In this document: positions 11,207-21,384 of the stretch, piece after piece
Numbering within the stretch: the stretch's first letter is position 1
Layout of the letters: every line of letters begins with the position of its first letter
Assembly (NCBI GenBank): GCA_963662175.1
Contig: OY759223.1
Coordinates: 22,917,460-22,981,459, forward strand
Source: Aradus depressus
Taxonomy: Eukaryota; Arthropoda; Insecta; Hemiptera; Aradidae
Reading direction: 5' to 3'
Length of the DNA: 64,000 nt
Position numbers and translations under genes: made by a program
Notes under the pieces: model-generated
Seen by the model: only the letters and a program-made list of their open reading frames with translations
Databases searched by the model: none
What the model was told of the DNA's origin: nothing

Positions 11207-12135
11207 AGTAGCTAGTAATGGAGGAGGCTGGCCCGTGATCTCGAGCAGTGACCATTGTGACGTCACACGGTCGTCCCAGCTCTAACCACCACGAAACACC
11301 TCCCTAGACCCCCCCCCACCCCACCGTTGTGACGTCACACATGTGACGTACCTTTGGGACGTCACACTGTTACTCCCCCACTCCCCTGCTCCTCATGAAG
11401 AAAGTATAGCAATCTGCGCATTGCTCCACATGGAGAAAGTATAGGAATCTGTACCCCCATTCTTTGGCACCACTTCCCCACCTCAATATGTTTCCACTCT
11501 CCCTCTAAACCCATACTTGTATCCCATCCCTCACCTATGCCCCTAAATTTTTTTAATTAGCCCACTAGCGCTCCCAAGCGATTAGCTAGGTGCGACTTCT
11601 TAAGAAGAAAAAAAAAAACTCCCCTTACGGGGATTGAAATCCCTCTTCTTTACCTCGAGAGGCTGACTCGCTATCCAAACGACCATTGTAACATGATTGG
11701 TGAATGTAGTTATAATCTAGGTATATAAACATATGGCCGTATCACCAAGGTTCACCGATTTCTAGCCTTTTTTCGCTATGATCGCGATAAAAAAAGTTAT
11801 AGCAAATAATATTTTTTACATGGTTAGTAGTGCCAGCAGTTTTTTTTTATTTTTTTATTTTTCTTAATATTGTGTCTGTATATTATTACACAGTAATTTA
11901 ATTAATTTGGCTTTCTCGTCAGTTGTAAATTTCAGGCCACATTTTCGAAAACAGTCCCTGATGTATATTTAGTGTCATGTGCATATTTTTTTCTATTTGA
12001 AAAAAAAAATAGTTGACTTACAGAGAGACTCCTGAATGCTCACACTAAATTTCTTGATGATACATTCATTACATCGGCAGTTTGAGTAAAGTAAATAATA
12101 TACTTAAAATTTATCATTTTCTGTGTGTGTTCTAG
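11207..12135. other. intergenic or intronic stretch upstream of the first PLA2-linked exon
   Basis: TGACGTCACAC occurs twice in a GC-rich block (11220-11420). At 11600-11700 the minus strand has a tRNA-like head (A-box-like TGGATAGCGAGTC, B-box-like GATTTCAATCCC), perhaps another SINE. The last 15 bases form a T-rich splice acceptor ending CTAG at 12135. Confidence 0.35.
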
Positions 12136-12378
12136 GGAGAGTTTGATCCTTCGGGAGTTGTGGGAGAGGAACATGACACGTCAGGCTGTCTATACGGCAT
12201 CAGAAGAGATGTTAGCTTGTGGGAAGACACTTGGATCTGATGAAGCAGGATTGTCCTCCGATGGAGCACCACTGAAGACAAACAACACTGTCTACAGAAG
12301 AGTTGGACCTCAACATCTTGCCTGGATACAGAAGATGAAGCAGGACTGTACCAGTCTCAAAGTGGTCTCAAGATCTAG
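12136..12378 (+). CDS. probable upstream exon of the group III PLA2 gene
   Basis: An open stretch of 81 codons bounded by an acceptor (TGTGTGTGTTCTAG) and a donor (AG then GTGAGC). It enters and leaves in phase 2. Reading through the 12125 frame gives ..RESLILRELWERNMTRQA.. and ..QHLAWIQKMKQDCTSLKV.., a soluble, charged region with one or two Cys and no membrane segment. The other two frames contain stops. The donor phase fits the acceptor at 18867, and that exon in turn fits the PLA2 exon at 21062. I infer that this is the N-terminal extension of the same secreted enzyme, but the protein region itself is not one I recognise. A signal-peptide exon should lie further upstream and was not found. 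The exon is free of repeats B, C and SINE-1, unlike its surroundings. Confidence 0.55.
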
Positions 12379-13424
12379 GTGAGCTTCTTGTCTCTATTCA
12401 CCTTTGCTATACCTAGGTTTAGTTATCTTAACGTACCATCTGAAGGATGGCGTGCTCAAAGTTTTTTCACTCTCAGATGAATCTTTAGTGCTTTGATCTG
12501 TTACGTTTAAAAAAAATATAGTGTGCTTGGAACAAACGCCAGATGTGAAACTTCATTTGCGATTTTTTAATTTTTTGTTTTTTGATCCATAAATATTATT
12601 TTTATGTTGTATAGGATTTCTCAATTAACTCAACATTTTAGGTACAAACAGTTTTATTTATTGGCTTATTTTATTTTTATTCCTTTGTTAAATCAACATT
12701 ATTTTCGTTTTTAGGAACATCAGGGATCACTACACTTGATACCAAAGTAGAGACAATAGGCCATATACATGTAGAGTTTCTGAACGCGAGAGAATTGAGA
12801 AAGAAAAAGAGACGCTGTTTGATTCATTATCAGTATGTTGGGTATTAATATGAAAATGTTGTTCCTCCGAACACTTGTAATTTCTGAACTTAATTTCCTT
12901 TTTTTGGCAACGGTCCTGGACCATTATTCTCATATTCAGAGTCTATATTACTGACTGTCATGATTTTAGGGTTCACCAACAGGGTGAGTGACGCGGGTGA
13001 GTAACGTGAGGAGAGAGGCGGGATGGGGAGCGCTCCCTTCTACTAGCCCGCCCAACGAACGATGAGATGCTTTCACTCACCCCTGTGCGCAAATCACTCA
13101 TTTGATTTCGTCCAAATTTGGAATGTAGGGTCTTTATTCGGTGCTCTCACAGATTATACACTTTATTTTTAGAAAAAGGACACTTTAAACCACTTTTTGG
13201 CGGACGAACTAAAACACTGGTGCGGAGCGGGTCTGGGAGGTGTTCAGCGCGTCACATAATTTCGTAACATTTACCATGATACTATTGTAATAATACTCTA
13301 TGTAAAGTAGTCTTGCGCACTATCCATGAGTCGAGAAGAGTGGCCTATCTGTAGATAGCCCTTTACTAATAACCAACGTAGTTGATGCGGCGTTAAGTCC
13401 GAAAGAGACAAAAAAAATTGTCAC
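12379..13424. other. intron, mostly unremarkable
   Basis: Intron 1 of the PLA2-linked gene continues to 18866. In this part I see a short SINE-like scrap (12430-12470) and a GC-richer patch around 12970-13090, but no exon with matched borders and phase. Confidence 0.35.
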
Positions 13425-13690
13425 TGAATCACCGCCAATGTACTTCCCCACCTCGAATTAATCAATTTAGTTTTCGCTCTTCCTCTAAAAGCGACATTTT
13501 GAGCTAAAAATCTTAATAAAAATCATTGATTGTGTCAAGCCTCCCCCCTTTCCCTTGATTCGATTTGTCTAAAAAGCAATAGGAGTCATCCTTATGGATA
13601 TTCTGGATACACATATAAAATTTCGTGTCGATACGTTCATTATATCGGGAGCTATCGTGTTCATAGACCCGCAGTCACACAAACTGACAG
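13425..13690 (-). repeat. repeat C copy
   Basis: Reversed right end (TGAATCACCGCCAATGTACT, TCCCC), followed by GATACGTTCATTATATCGG and the body module. Its open frame 13530-13745 is incidental. Confidence 0.7.
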
Positions 13691-13802
13691 AAATTTTGTT
13701 TATTTATTTTTTCCGAATAAGGGTATCGTACACGTAATATTATAACGTTATAAACGTAACATTCCGGTGAAGAAACTGCGAATTTCTGATAGCCAGAATA
13801 GC

Positions 13803-14470
13803 CAGTGCTGGATTACCCAATAGGCCGGACTAGGCCATGGCCTGGGGCCCCCGTCGATGAAGCGGGGGCCCTTCAAAAATCAAAAATGGATTCACACTTA
13901 TGTTAATTCGAAATTTCCATCAAAACTCCAGTTCACTCATTCTGAACTTTACGAAATTTTGATTCGAGATAATCTTGCAACTGTTTTTCCAAACGTTGAA
14001 ATTGCTCTTCGCATTTTTTTAACGCTCATGGTAAACAAATTGTTCTGCAGAGCGCTCTTTTTCAAAATTAAAACGAATCAAAAGCGAGCAAAGAAGCATT
14101 ATGCATCAAGAACGATTAAACATGCTGAGTTTGATGTTCATTGAATCAGATGTTTCGTCAAATTGATTTTGAAGACATCATCAATGATTTTAGCGACCTC
14201 AAGTGTAGAAAGAAAGATTTTTAAAGACAAATCTTATATCAACGTTTATATTATAAATTGATATTGTTTATAACATGTTTTTGTAATTTTGGTTCTGAAA
14301 AGAATATATACTTTAACAAAAAATAAAATTTATTTCATGTTTATACCTCAGAAATAATATAAATCCATTGTTAAATGCATAAATAAACATTTTATTGCAG
14401 TTTGTAAAAAAAGGGGGGGCCCCAAACATTTTAAGGGCCTAGGGCCTCCTATTCGCTTAATCCGGCACTG
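13803..14470 (+). mobile_element. non-autonomous hAT element with dimerisation-domain remnant
   Basis: The ends are inverted: CAGTGCTGGATTA at the left and the complement of CAGTGCCGGATTAAG at the right. Flanking 8-bp sequences are AGAATAGC and CCAATAGC, six of eight matching, as expected for a decayed hAT target duplication. Inside, about 13917-14220 encodes in shifted frames the hAT C-terminal dimerisation block: ..NLATVFPNVEIALRIFLTLM.. and then, after a frameshift, the ERSFSKLK-type stretch. Almost all of the transposase is deleted, so it cannot move by itself. It sits in intron 1 of the PLA2-linked gene. Confidence 0.8.
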
Positions 14471-14899
14471 CCAATAGCAGAGGAAGTAATACTGTCTTCT
14501 ATAACCAACTATAATTCACATCAGATATTAGATTATTTTTGTACTCTGTGATCGTAGTTTTAATTTAATAAATTGGCTATAATAATATCTATACCTCCCT
14601 TCTTAATAATAATTAATAATAAAAACGAAAGTTATATTATTTTTTTAAAATTATTAAACTCTCGAAAGAAATAAATCAAATAGTTTTCTTCTGAAAATTA
14701 CTTTTATATGTATAGTTTTTTTTAATTATTAGTTGGAAACGTAGGTTAATGTTTAGGTCGTGTGGAAAGATGATTATTAATAGTTTTACAACCTAGGTTA
14801 TAGTCATTTTGGTATTAAAGTTATACTAATACCGGAACTGGGTGCATCATTAAATACAGGTTGTGCCCTAGGTTGCACGGATTAACCGAAATAATTGCT

Positions 14900-15215
14900 G
14901 GTGGCCATGTATTGGAGGCTGCAGTTGCATCGTAGTTATGTAGACGCAAAGCTTTGGAAGAAGAGATGAGCGGGTAGTGCAGACCAGTGCGTTGCAAAGA
15001 CGCCTTGAAAACTTCTCGATTCTACATTACAGCCCGTGATATCAGATTTCAACTTCAAACTCTTCTTCTTGAGAAAGAATATGTGGTTGCATCGAGACTG
15101 TACGTAGTCTTCGAATGTCTGCTATTTAACGAGTCCAGGGTGGAGTTAATTCGCAATTGCTGATCATATCTGGGACTAGGTCTGCGGCAACTAGTTTGTT
15201 GGCTTCTGGTGAGAG
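14900..15215 (+). pseudogene. R1-like LINE C-terminal relic
   Basis: At 15091-15185 the + strand reads VVFECLLFNESRVELIRN, a stop, then SYLGLGLRQL. It corresponds base for base in long runs with the better copy at 30218-30300 (VVLECSLYDQARVELI). This is the short Cys/His tail region after reverse transcriptase in R1/I-type LINEs. Stops and a lost CPxC motif show that it is dead. Confidence 0.6.
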
Positions 15216-15323
15216 CGGAAGAAAGCAGTAGGTATGACGTCTCCGTAGACCGAAAAGACAAGACGAAAAATGAACAGACAAACTGTTACTAATACTACTA
15301 GATAAAAGATCTGTTTCTAACAA

Positions 15324-15620
15324 GTTATTATGGCTCATGCCCGGGCTTTAACTACATGGTTATATTGCTTACTACCAGAGTGATCTTTCAACACTCCGGT
15401 GAAGATGAGCCCGACTCTACTGTGGGAGTCTTAAATTGTTTGTTGAATTGATTCCTAAATCCTAAATATCTGACATCGTAGCTCGGGGCCATCGCTTAAC
15501 GTCCTATCTGAAAGACACCTAACTCAAAGAGATGAAAAACCTAAGGGCCTCGGCCGGGTTTCAAAGCCGTGATCTTTAGCTCATTAAGCAAGCACGCAGA
15601 CCACTGAGCTAACGGCACCC
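15324..15620 (-). repeat. SINE-1 copy, degenerate
   Basis: Reversed layout with tail type GTTATTATGGCTCATGCCCG and head GCCGGGTTTCAAAGCCGTGAT, ..ACTGAGCTAACGGCACCC. An internal deletion removes part of the CCTACCCTAAATTTTT block. Confidence 0.85.
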
Positions 15621-15747
15621 TAACTAGGCAAACGATCTAAATTAACTGAGGGCGCCTGTAACAAAGAGGTAACATGCTTCATAAGAGTAGAATTGGTTAA
15701 GGGAGGGGAACATTTCTGAACTTTTAACTTGTGGACTTTACTATTGT

Positions 15748-16050
15748 AAGTTAGTTAGTTATTGTGACTCATGCCTGAACTTTAACTATGAAGTCGTATC
15801 GCCTATCAGAGCGCTCTATTTCTGGTGGACATGAGCCAGACTCTACTGTGGGTGTCCTAAATTTTGTCAACGCAGATGTAGTTAACTAGAGTAGAGGCCT
15901 TTAACAAATTCCTGACATCACATAGGCTCGGCAACATAGCTTAACGTCCCATCCGAAGGTCGACATACTCATACTTAATGACCTTTACTGAGTTTCGAAC
16001 CTGCGATCTTGAGCTCAGATGACAAGTACGCTACCTCCAAAGTGCGCTCT
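15748..16050 (-). repeat. SINE-1 copy, old
   Basis: It begins AGTTAGTTAGTTATTGTGACT (the AACTA-type tail reversed) and ends in a decayed head (GAGTTTCGAACCTGCGATCT). Many substitutions suggest an old insertion. Confidence 0.8.
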
Positions 16051-16284
16051 CTCTATTGTAAGGAAAATTTCTTTTATTCATTACTAGCTTTCTCTTAAAC
16101 AATTCTCATGAAAATTTTAGTATACTTACTGCTACGTAAACAGAATATCAATTTTTTTTCATATAATAAAGCCTTCCAACGACAACAGAATTTTTTAAAA
16201 AACATTTCCATTTTAAGGTAAGCTACTGAAGGAGTCGTTGAATCTAAAAAAACACTTCGCAGTCGACAGACAGAATATTTACTT

Positions 16285-16450
16285 TCCCAGCTATAGGTAG
16301 TATAAGGGAAGACGGTCAGAAATTCGAAGTTGAGTTTTTTCCGGAATTTCAAGTTTTCTTACTCTTCAAGAGTGTTAAAACGTTCTTAAGTAATTCAAAA
16401 TTTCATCAGGGGAATGCCCAGAAGAATAGATCTCATTCAAGCTAGGGGAG
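16285..16450 (+). repeat. repeat C fragment
   Basis: TTTCCCAGCTATAGGTAGTAT, GGTCAGAAATTCGAAGTTGAG and the block before CTAGGGGAGGGAAC follow the family order. Confidence 0.65.
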
Positions 16451-17039
16451 GGAACACCAGTTACTAAATTTTTCTATTTTTTCTTTAACGTTTTCCATAT
16501 TTCAAAAAATAAAGAATTTTATTTTTTCTGTTAATTTTTAATTTTCTTTATCAATGCCACAAATAATAATAATATCTTCATGTCCTTTTCCGATGTCACA
16601 AACCTATTAAAATTGCAAAAGTTGAAGTGATCCTTTAATTTTGTTCGGGAGTGTAGTATATTATAATTAAGGTACTGCTGTAAGTGTCAACAATAGATTG
16701 TATCAGAGAAACTCGAACGCATGGATAAGCAACAGGTTAAAAGAACTCGGTGACCTCAATGCTGGTACAGGTAAGAGGATATCAAAATTTTGTATGGTTT
16801 ATCTATATCGGTGCAATTTTGGACGTAGAGTTAAATTTTTCCCCATGCTGGGAAGAGGGTAACGTCGGGATAGCACGGTAGCAACGAAAACATGAACGCT
16901 TATATCTTGCGAACTGAATATTGCGAAGTAATGAATAACAACATTTATTTTTTATATTGTCTAATTCCACAAAACTATATAGGTACATAAAGTGTACCGT
17001 TGGCATAAAGTTCAAAAGTGACAGCCGAAACCGGTACAC

Positions 17040-17590
17040 TTTATGTACATTACTTTCACAGCTATACGAAGTATAGGGGAAGTTACGTAATTGGTCAAAA
17101 ATTCGATGCAGAGTTTTCAACGGAATTTCATATATTCCGACCTCTAAATTCCAAATATGAAAACAAAATATCTGTCTGTACGCGTGTCTGTGAACACAAT
17201 AACTCCCGGTAGAAAGAATGTATCGACACGAAATTTTATATGTGAATTTTCAGTCAAATTAACCAAAGGGTAGGAGAGGATTTGGGGGAGGTTCAACTAT
17301 GTACCGACATGGAATTTCATACGTATGAAATGAAATGAAAACCCATAAAGACGACACCTATCAATATTCCGCGAAATCAGCCGCAAGAAATGGGGACAGA
17401 TGAGAAGGAGTCGATTCAATAATCCTAATAACTGCCGATGAATGTATCAACACAAAATTTAATACTGATTCAGAAGCTCCTATGTAAGTCAACTATCGAT
17501 TTTTAGCCCAAACGGTCGATAGGTTATGAAGGGAGCGAAAACTTAATCAATTCGTTCTGGGGAAGTACATTGCTAGTGATATGAAGATGG
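17040..17590 (+). repeat. repeat C copy, nearly complete
   Basis: This is the clearest long copy: left palindrome AGCTATACGAAGTATAGGGG, GTAATTGGTCAAAAATTCGAT, two modules with GAATGTATCGACACGAAATT and GAATGTATCAACACAAAATT, then the right end GGGGAAGTACATTGC. The open frame 17018-17212 belongs to the repeat. Confidence 0.8.
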
Positions 17591-17764
17591 CTGATGTAGT
17601 GAGAAGTGATTATTTCACAGGATGTGTTATTCCTGACTCAGATGGTGGACAGGGATAACTCATCTGTCCCCATCCATGATATTTTAAATTGTTAATGTTT
17701 TAGATTGTTATTTATTTATTTTTATTATATTATTTAGTTCTTTCAAAATTTTTAAATTTTTATC

Positions 17765-17802
17765 AGACTGCCTGATGATGAGGGAAACCTCGAAAGCCGG
17801 CT
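17765..17802 (+). ncRNA. hammerhead-like motif in a repeat end
   Basis: CTGATGA (17772-17778), one extra T, a 4-bp stem GAGG/CCTC closed by a GAAA loop, then GAAA (17792-17795) and the self-complementary GCCGGC. The order CUGAUGA, stem II, GAAA is the hammerhead core. Minimal hammerheads are known in Penelope-like elements. The extra T at the base of stem II is not canonical, so cleavage activity is uncertain. Confidence 0.4.
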
Positions 17803-17899
17803 AGCTATTACTACCAATAAAAATCTGTGAGAGGTCAGACTATCTTATATTTGACATCCTGTTATACATTACCGGTGTTTCACAGAACACTTTTTTTTT

Positions 17900-18606
17900 T
17901 CATATGTGATAGTAAGATGTTGTGGGACGAGATTTCTAATAGAAATAAAATATGTTGTCTTCCCACTGTTTTATTTTAGACCAGAATCGGTTTTTGACGC
18001 AACAGCGTCATCATCAGTGGTTCATCTATCTTAGAATAACAAAATATACAAATAATAAAAAGTATAAATAATTCTAAAGCATCAGGGTACAGAGTAAGAA
18101 AATAAAATTATAAAATTAACTTATCCCACCCACACAGCACAGCGGTTAGAAGACAACGGGCATAGCTCTAAGGGGTGGGGATAGCCAGGTTCACTCACTC
18201 TCTCAACACGCAAAAACCATTCATTATAATATATACAATAAGTCTGTACATAATAGTAACATAAAAATTGTTCACCAATGAAATTATTGTTGTCATATAA
18301 TATAATAAATAAAAAATTAAAATAAATACTTAAATAAATACAAGTTAAGTTTGGAGCCAGTCTCTCACACCAGGTAGGTCAGGCAGGAGAAGGGAGTTCT
18401 TAACATCTATTTTTTTGTTAAGACTGTTCGTATCCTCATATAACGAAAGTCGGATCTCCAATTTATACTCTATTTGTACTTTTTATTATTTGTATATTTT
18501 TGTTATTCTATGATAGATGAACCCACTGATGATGACGCTGTTGCGTCGAAAACCGGTTCTGGTGTAAAATAAAACAGTGGGAAGACAACGTCTTTTATTT
18601 CTACTT
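17900..18606. mobile_element. foldback element with hammerhead-like motif in both arms
   Basis: The left arm (about 17950-18090) and right arm (about 18460-18600) are inverted copies: CTTCCCACTGTTTTATTTTA / TAAAATAAAACAGTGGGAAG are exact complements. The arms carry ACTGATGATGACGCTGTTGC-type sequence. A partial relative with the same outer flank (ACATCTTACTA / TAGTAAGATGT) lies at 40320-40540. I infer a Penelope-type or other foldback repeat. No ORF is present. Confidence 0.65.
18520..18556 (+). ncRNA. hammerhead-like motif, right arm
   Basis: CTGATGA (18526-18532), one T, stem GACGC/GCGTC with loop TGTT, then GAAA (18548-18551) and ACC..GGT. The left arm has the same motif on the minus strand near 17989-18017 with GAAA changed to AAAA. 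Flanking CCCACTG can pair with CAGTGGG downstream, although that pairing would use core bases. Confidence 0.4.
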
Positions 18607-18749
18607 TTTTTTTTTTTCTGGTACTGCTGAACCAAACATTTTGAAAAATTCAAGGTTCTATTATGATTATGTAAAGATTACGGAACAAATATTTTATTTT
18701 AACGAAGAGATCGATTTTTTGAGAAAACAAAAAGAACGGAAAACATGTA

Positions 18750-18825
18750 ATTCCTGTGAAAACTCAACATCAATTTTCTGATCGATTTGATAGCATCCCC
18801 TATACTCCTAGTTTGTATTGGAAAA
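18750..18825 (-). repeat. repeat C left-end fragment
   Basis: GAAAACTCAACATCAATTTTCTGATCGATT followed by CCCCTATACTCC..TTTGTAT is the reversed left end of repeat C. Confidence 0.6.
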
Positions 18826-18866
18826 TTATTATAATGTTAAATTGATTGTATTTTGGTAATTTTCAG

Positions 18867-18950
18867 GAGATCGTCACCCCGAAAGACGAGACATGGTAGA
18901 AATAAACTTGGAAAAAGCCGAAAAGATCATTTAGCTGAAGGAGGCTCCAA
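18867..18950 (+). CDS. probable small linker exon of the PLA2 gene
   Basis: 28 codons between an acceptor (GGTAATTTTCAG) and a donor (CCAA then GTAAGTAA, a consensus match). One phase is open and gives a very basic peptide beginning RSSPRKTRHGRNK and ending HLAEGGSK. The other phases hit stops. Entry and exit are in phase 2, which joins in frame to 12378 upstream and to 21062 downstream. The basic run with Arg-Lys pairs could be a propeptide-type cleavage region ahead of the catalytic domain, which is an inference from position only. No similar peptide is known to me. Confidence 0.55.
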
Positions 18951-19106
18951 GTAAGTAAATTAACAAAATATTTAATAAATAATTTAAATCAGCTTTAAAT
19001 AAATATGTTTAAAATAATTCAATGTAAATAATAAAAGTAAAGAAAAACGTATGTTTAAAAAAAAATATTGTCTATTTCATAAATTATATAGGTATATAAT
19101 ATGGTA

Positions 19107-19409
19107 GAGGGCGCCGGTAGCTCGGTCTTCTGAAGTCAAGAACGTGGGTTCGAAACGCGACCGAGGGTTACTTAGTTTATTTTATCCCGCCGTCCTTCGG
19201 ATGGGACGTTAAGCGATGGTCCCGAGCCTGTACGATGTCAGGTACTCGTTAAAGACCCCTACCCTAGATGAATAAAAATTTAGAGTAGGCAAAATTTAGG
19301 ACTCCTACAATAGAGTCGGGCTCATGTCCACAAGAGTAACACTCTGTTAGTAGGCGACATGACCTCGTAGTTAAAGCCCGGGCATGAGTCATCAAACCTA
19401 ACCTAACCT
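19107..19409 (+). repeat. SINE-1 copy with deleted A-box region
   Basis: GAGGGCGCCGGTAGCTCGGT jumps directly to CTTCTGAAGTC, and the body later skips the upstream part of GCACGCCGTCC. The tail is AAACCTAACCTAACCTA. Confidence 0.9.
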
Positions 19410-19477
19410 ATAAAATATGTTTGAAATACCGAAAGTACTCCAATATATAATTTATATATATTTATATTTATATTTTT

Positions 19478-19674
19478 GGGAGCCAGGTTGGCCGTGCGGG
19501 CTAGAGCATAGGGTTTTAGTCGCATGGCCTCACCTTGGTTTGCGGATTCGAATCCCGTCCGGGTGTGAGTTTTATTTCGTAGATAAAACTCCCTCCCCAT
19601 GGATATTGTAAATAATTAGGTAAAACACCATTTTAAGAGTCATGGCTAATATGCATCGTACATAAGGCCAAAAT
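19478..19674 (+). repeat. SINE-2 copy
   Basis: A second tRNA-derived family: GGGAGCCAGGTTGGCCGTGC, a B box GGATTCGAATCCCGTCC, a short palindrome around GAGTTTTATTTCGTAGATAA and a 3' part ending CATAAGGCCAAAA. It is matched by the copy at 39292-39505. Confidence 0.85.
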
Positions 19675-19869
19675 ATAACAAATATAATATATATATATAT
19701 ATGTATATAATTTGTGAAATAGACAATATTTTAAAAAACATACGTTTTTCTTTTTTTTTATTGTGTTTCACAATATCTCTGCAAAAAATGTTAAGTATCA
19801 TAAATAAAAAGTGTTTATAAAATTTTACATAAGACTATATTGAGAATATCCGGAGGAGAGGAGTTGAAA

Positions 19870-20165
19870 ACCGATGAGAACTTACGGACTTGAACTCTGT
19901 GGTTCTGTCATGACTTCCGATCTCTAGCGCATCCAATCCAAAATCCTTCGTACAATAGCCAATGCTCCTTACTACGTCTCCAACAAAACTCTTCACACTG
20001 ACCTCAACTTATCTTTTGTCACCCAAGTTGCTTAATCCAAGTATAAACAAGTATTTCCCTCCTTAAGTCCTCTAGTCGTAGGCTTTATTCTGTCAGCCAC
20101 ACTTCCCCGCGTCAATGGCCTAGAGACCTCCTTAGCAGCAGCAGTGACAGTGTTTAGCTACTAAT
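19870..20165 (+). pseudogene. Jockey-like LINE C-terminal relic
   Basis: In shifting frames it reads ..RIQSKILRTIANAPYYVSNK..LHTDLNLSF.., the tail region after reverse transcriptase in Jockey-type LINEs, as in the copies at 45.5 kb and 30.9 kb (ILRTIT..PYYVSN). The stretch TGGCCTAGAGACCTCCT..GCAGCAGTGACAGTG near its end recurs at 63880-63920. Several stops are present. Confidence 0.7.
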
Positions 20166-21061
20166 GAGAGTAACTCAGTGACTAGGAAGTGTCACCACTG
20201 GGTTATACACATTTCCTTGTATATATTTTGTATACAGTTTTAAATATCTATTTATCAATAGAAATACATAACAGTTTTTAAGTTCTTGTTTAAAATTATT
20301 AAATTGAACACCCGACCTTTTAATATTCAGGTATATATTTGCATAATATAATAACCACTTTTTTATGATCAGATTAGTCATTTGAATTTTAAAGCATGTA
20401 TTTTTTTTGATTTTAGTGTTTTCATTTTTTATGAATGCGAATTTTCAAATGCATGAAAAGTAATTGTATTTGACAACTAATACCTAAGTATTCCTAAGTA
20501 AATTGACTTAGTATTTTTAATATAAGTAAATAGACTCATATTTTTATTTATTTTGTTTAAAAGTTCTCCACATGACCGAAACTGATTATTTTTTTTTTTA
20601 GAACGTATCTGTCGCCTATTTGCAAAACAGGTTATGTCCAAAAGAACTTATTTTTTTTTAGAGATATTTTTTCTTACATACACTATGCCAAAAATCACAT
20701 AGAAGTGTAAAAACGTGCAAAAATAAATATAAAAGCTTTGAAATTGTATTAAAAACTTATGCAAAACAGGATATCTCCAAATTCTTTTTGTTTGCAATAA
20801 ATAACAGAATAAGTCCATCATTTATTATAATAATTTAAAATAAATATTTCAACTTTTTTTTTTAACTGCACAAAGAAATCAATAATTATTGATAATAAAC
20901 AGTCTCCATTCACCTACTTCATAGTCTATGTCTATGTAAGCCGGGTATATCAGATATACCGTTGATAAAGTTGATTTTATTCACTTTTTTTTTTTGACTC
21001 ACCTATTATTGCAAATGAGCGACAAATATGTAAATTAATATTTTCTCGGAATGGGTAATAG
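20166..21061. other. AT-rich intron sequence before the PLA2 exon
   Basis: No repeat family is recognised. The last bases ATATTTTCTCGGAATGGGTAATAG form the best phase-consistent acceptor for the exon at 21062. Confidence 0.35.
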
Positions 21062-21355
21062 AAAACTAGCGTTAGCAATTGATGATACTGCTGATAATAA
21101 AATTGATAATATGAAAGGGTATAATAACTGTTATGAAAGGAGCCCATGGAATGATTTTTTCATGACGCCGGGGACCAAGTGGTGTGGGCCGTCCAACATA
21201 GCACATAGTTATGGAGAACTTGGACGCTTCTCAGAAGCTGACCGTTGCTGCAGACGCCACGATCGATGTTCTCAGAGTATAACAGGATTCACAAGAGGTT
21301 TCAACACGCTCAATACAGGACCCTTTACACTTAGCCATTGTAACTGCGATAGAAG
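21062..21355 (+). CDS. secreted phospholipase A2, group III, catalytic-core exon 1
   Basis: The exon encodes about 98 residues. An acidic/polar N-terminal part of about 30 residues is followed by the group III core: TKWCG (Trp codon at 21180), then GRFSEADRCCRRHDRC with the catalytic His-Asp pair (His codon at 21258), and a Cys-rich end HCNCDRR cut by the donor (AG then GTAAAT). Group III enzymes use a Ca-binding loop and the His-Asp pair to hydrolyse the sn-2 ester of phospholipids, normally outside the cell. The loop reads WCGPSN where the family usually has WCGxGN, so a Gly thought to bind calcium is Ser here. Entry is in phase 2 if the acceptor is at 21061, and exit is in phase 2. The C-terminal part of the domain must lie in a further exon, which I did not find. 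This could be one of two alternative domain exons (see 27396-27605). Confidence 0.85.
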
Positions 21356-21384
21356 GTAAATTTAAATCAATATTCTTTAAAAAG

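Larger units (their letters stand above)
19041..19751. mobile_element. MITE-like element carrying two SINEs
   Basis: Terminal inverted repeats of about 60 bp: 19041-19100 (AGAAAAACGTATGTTT, AATATTGTCTATTTCA) and 19690-19751 reversed. Between them lie SINE-1 (19107-19409) and SINE-2 (19478-19674). The same end motif (AATATTGTCTATTTCACAA) recurs at 27670-27690. Transposase is absent. Confidence 0.65.

Noticed and set aside
11250..11360. CRE-type regulatory cluster (TGACGTCAC)
   Set aside because: The motif occurs two or three times in a GC-rich repeat-like block, and GTGACGTCGCACAC also sits in every long array module. No promoter or first exon is nearby.
12730..12933. Exon of the PLA2 gene on either strand
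   Set aside because: A TTTTTAG acceptor-like site exists at 12713, but the + frames stop early and no donor fits phase 2.
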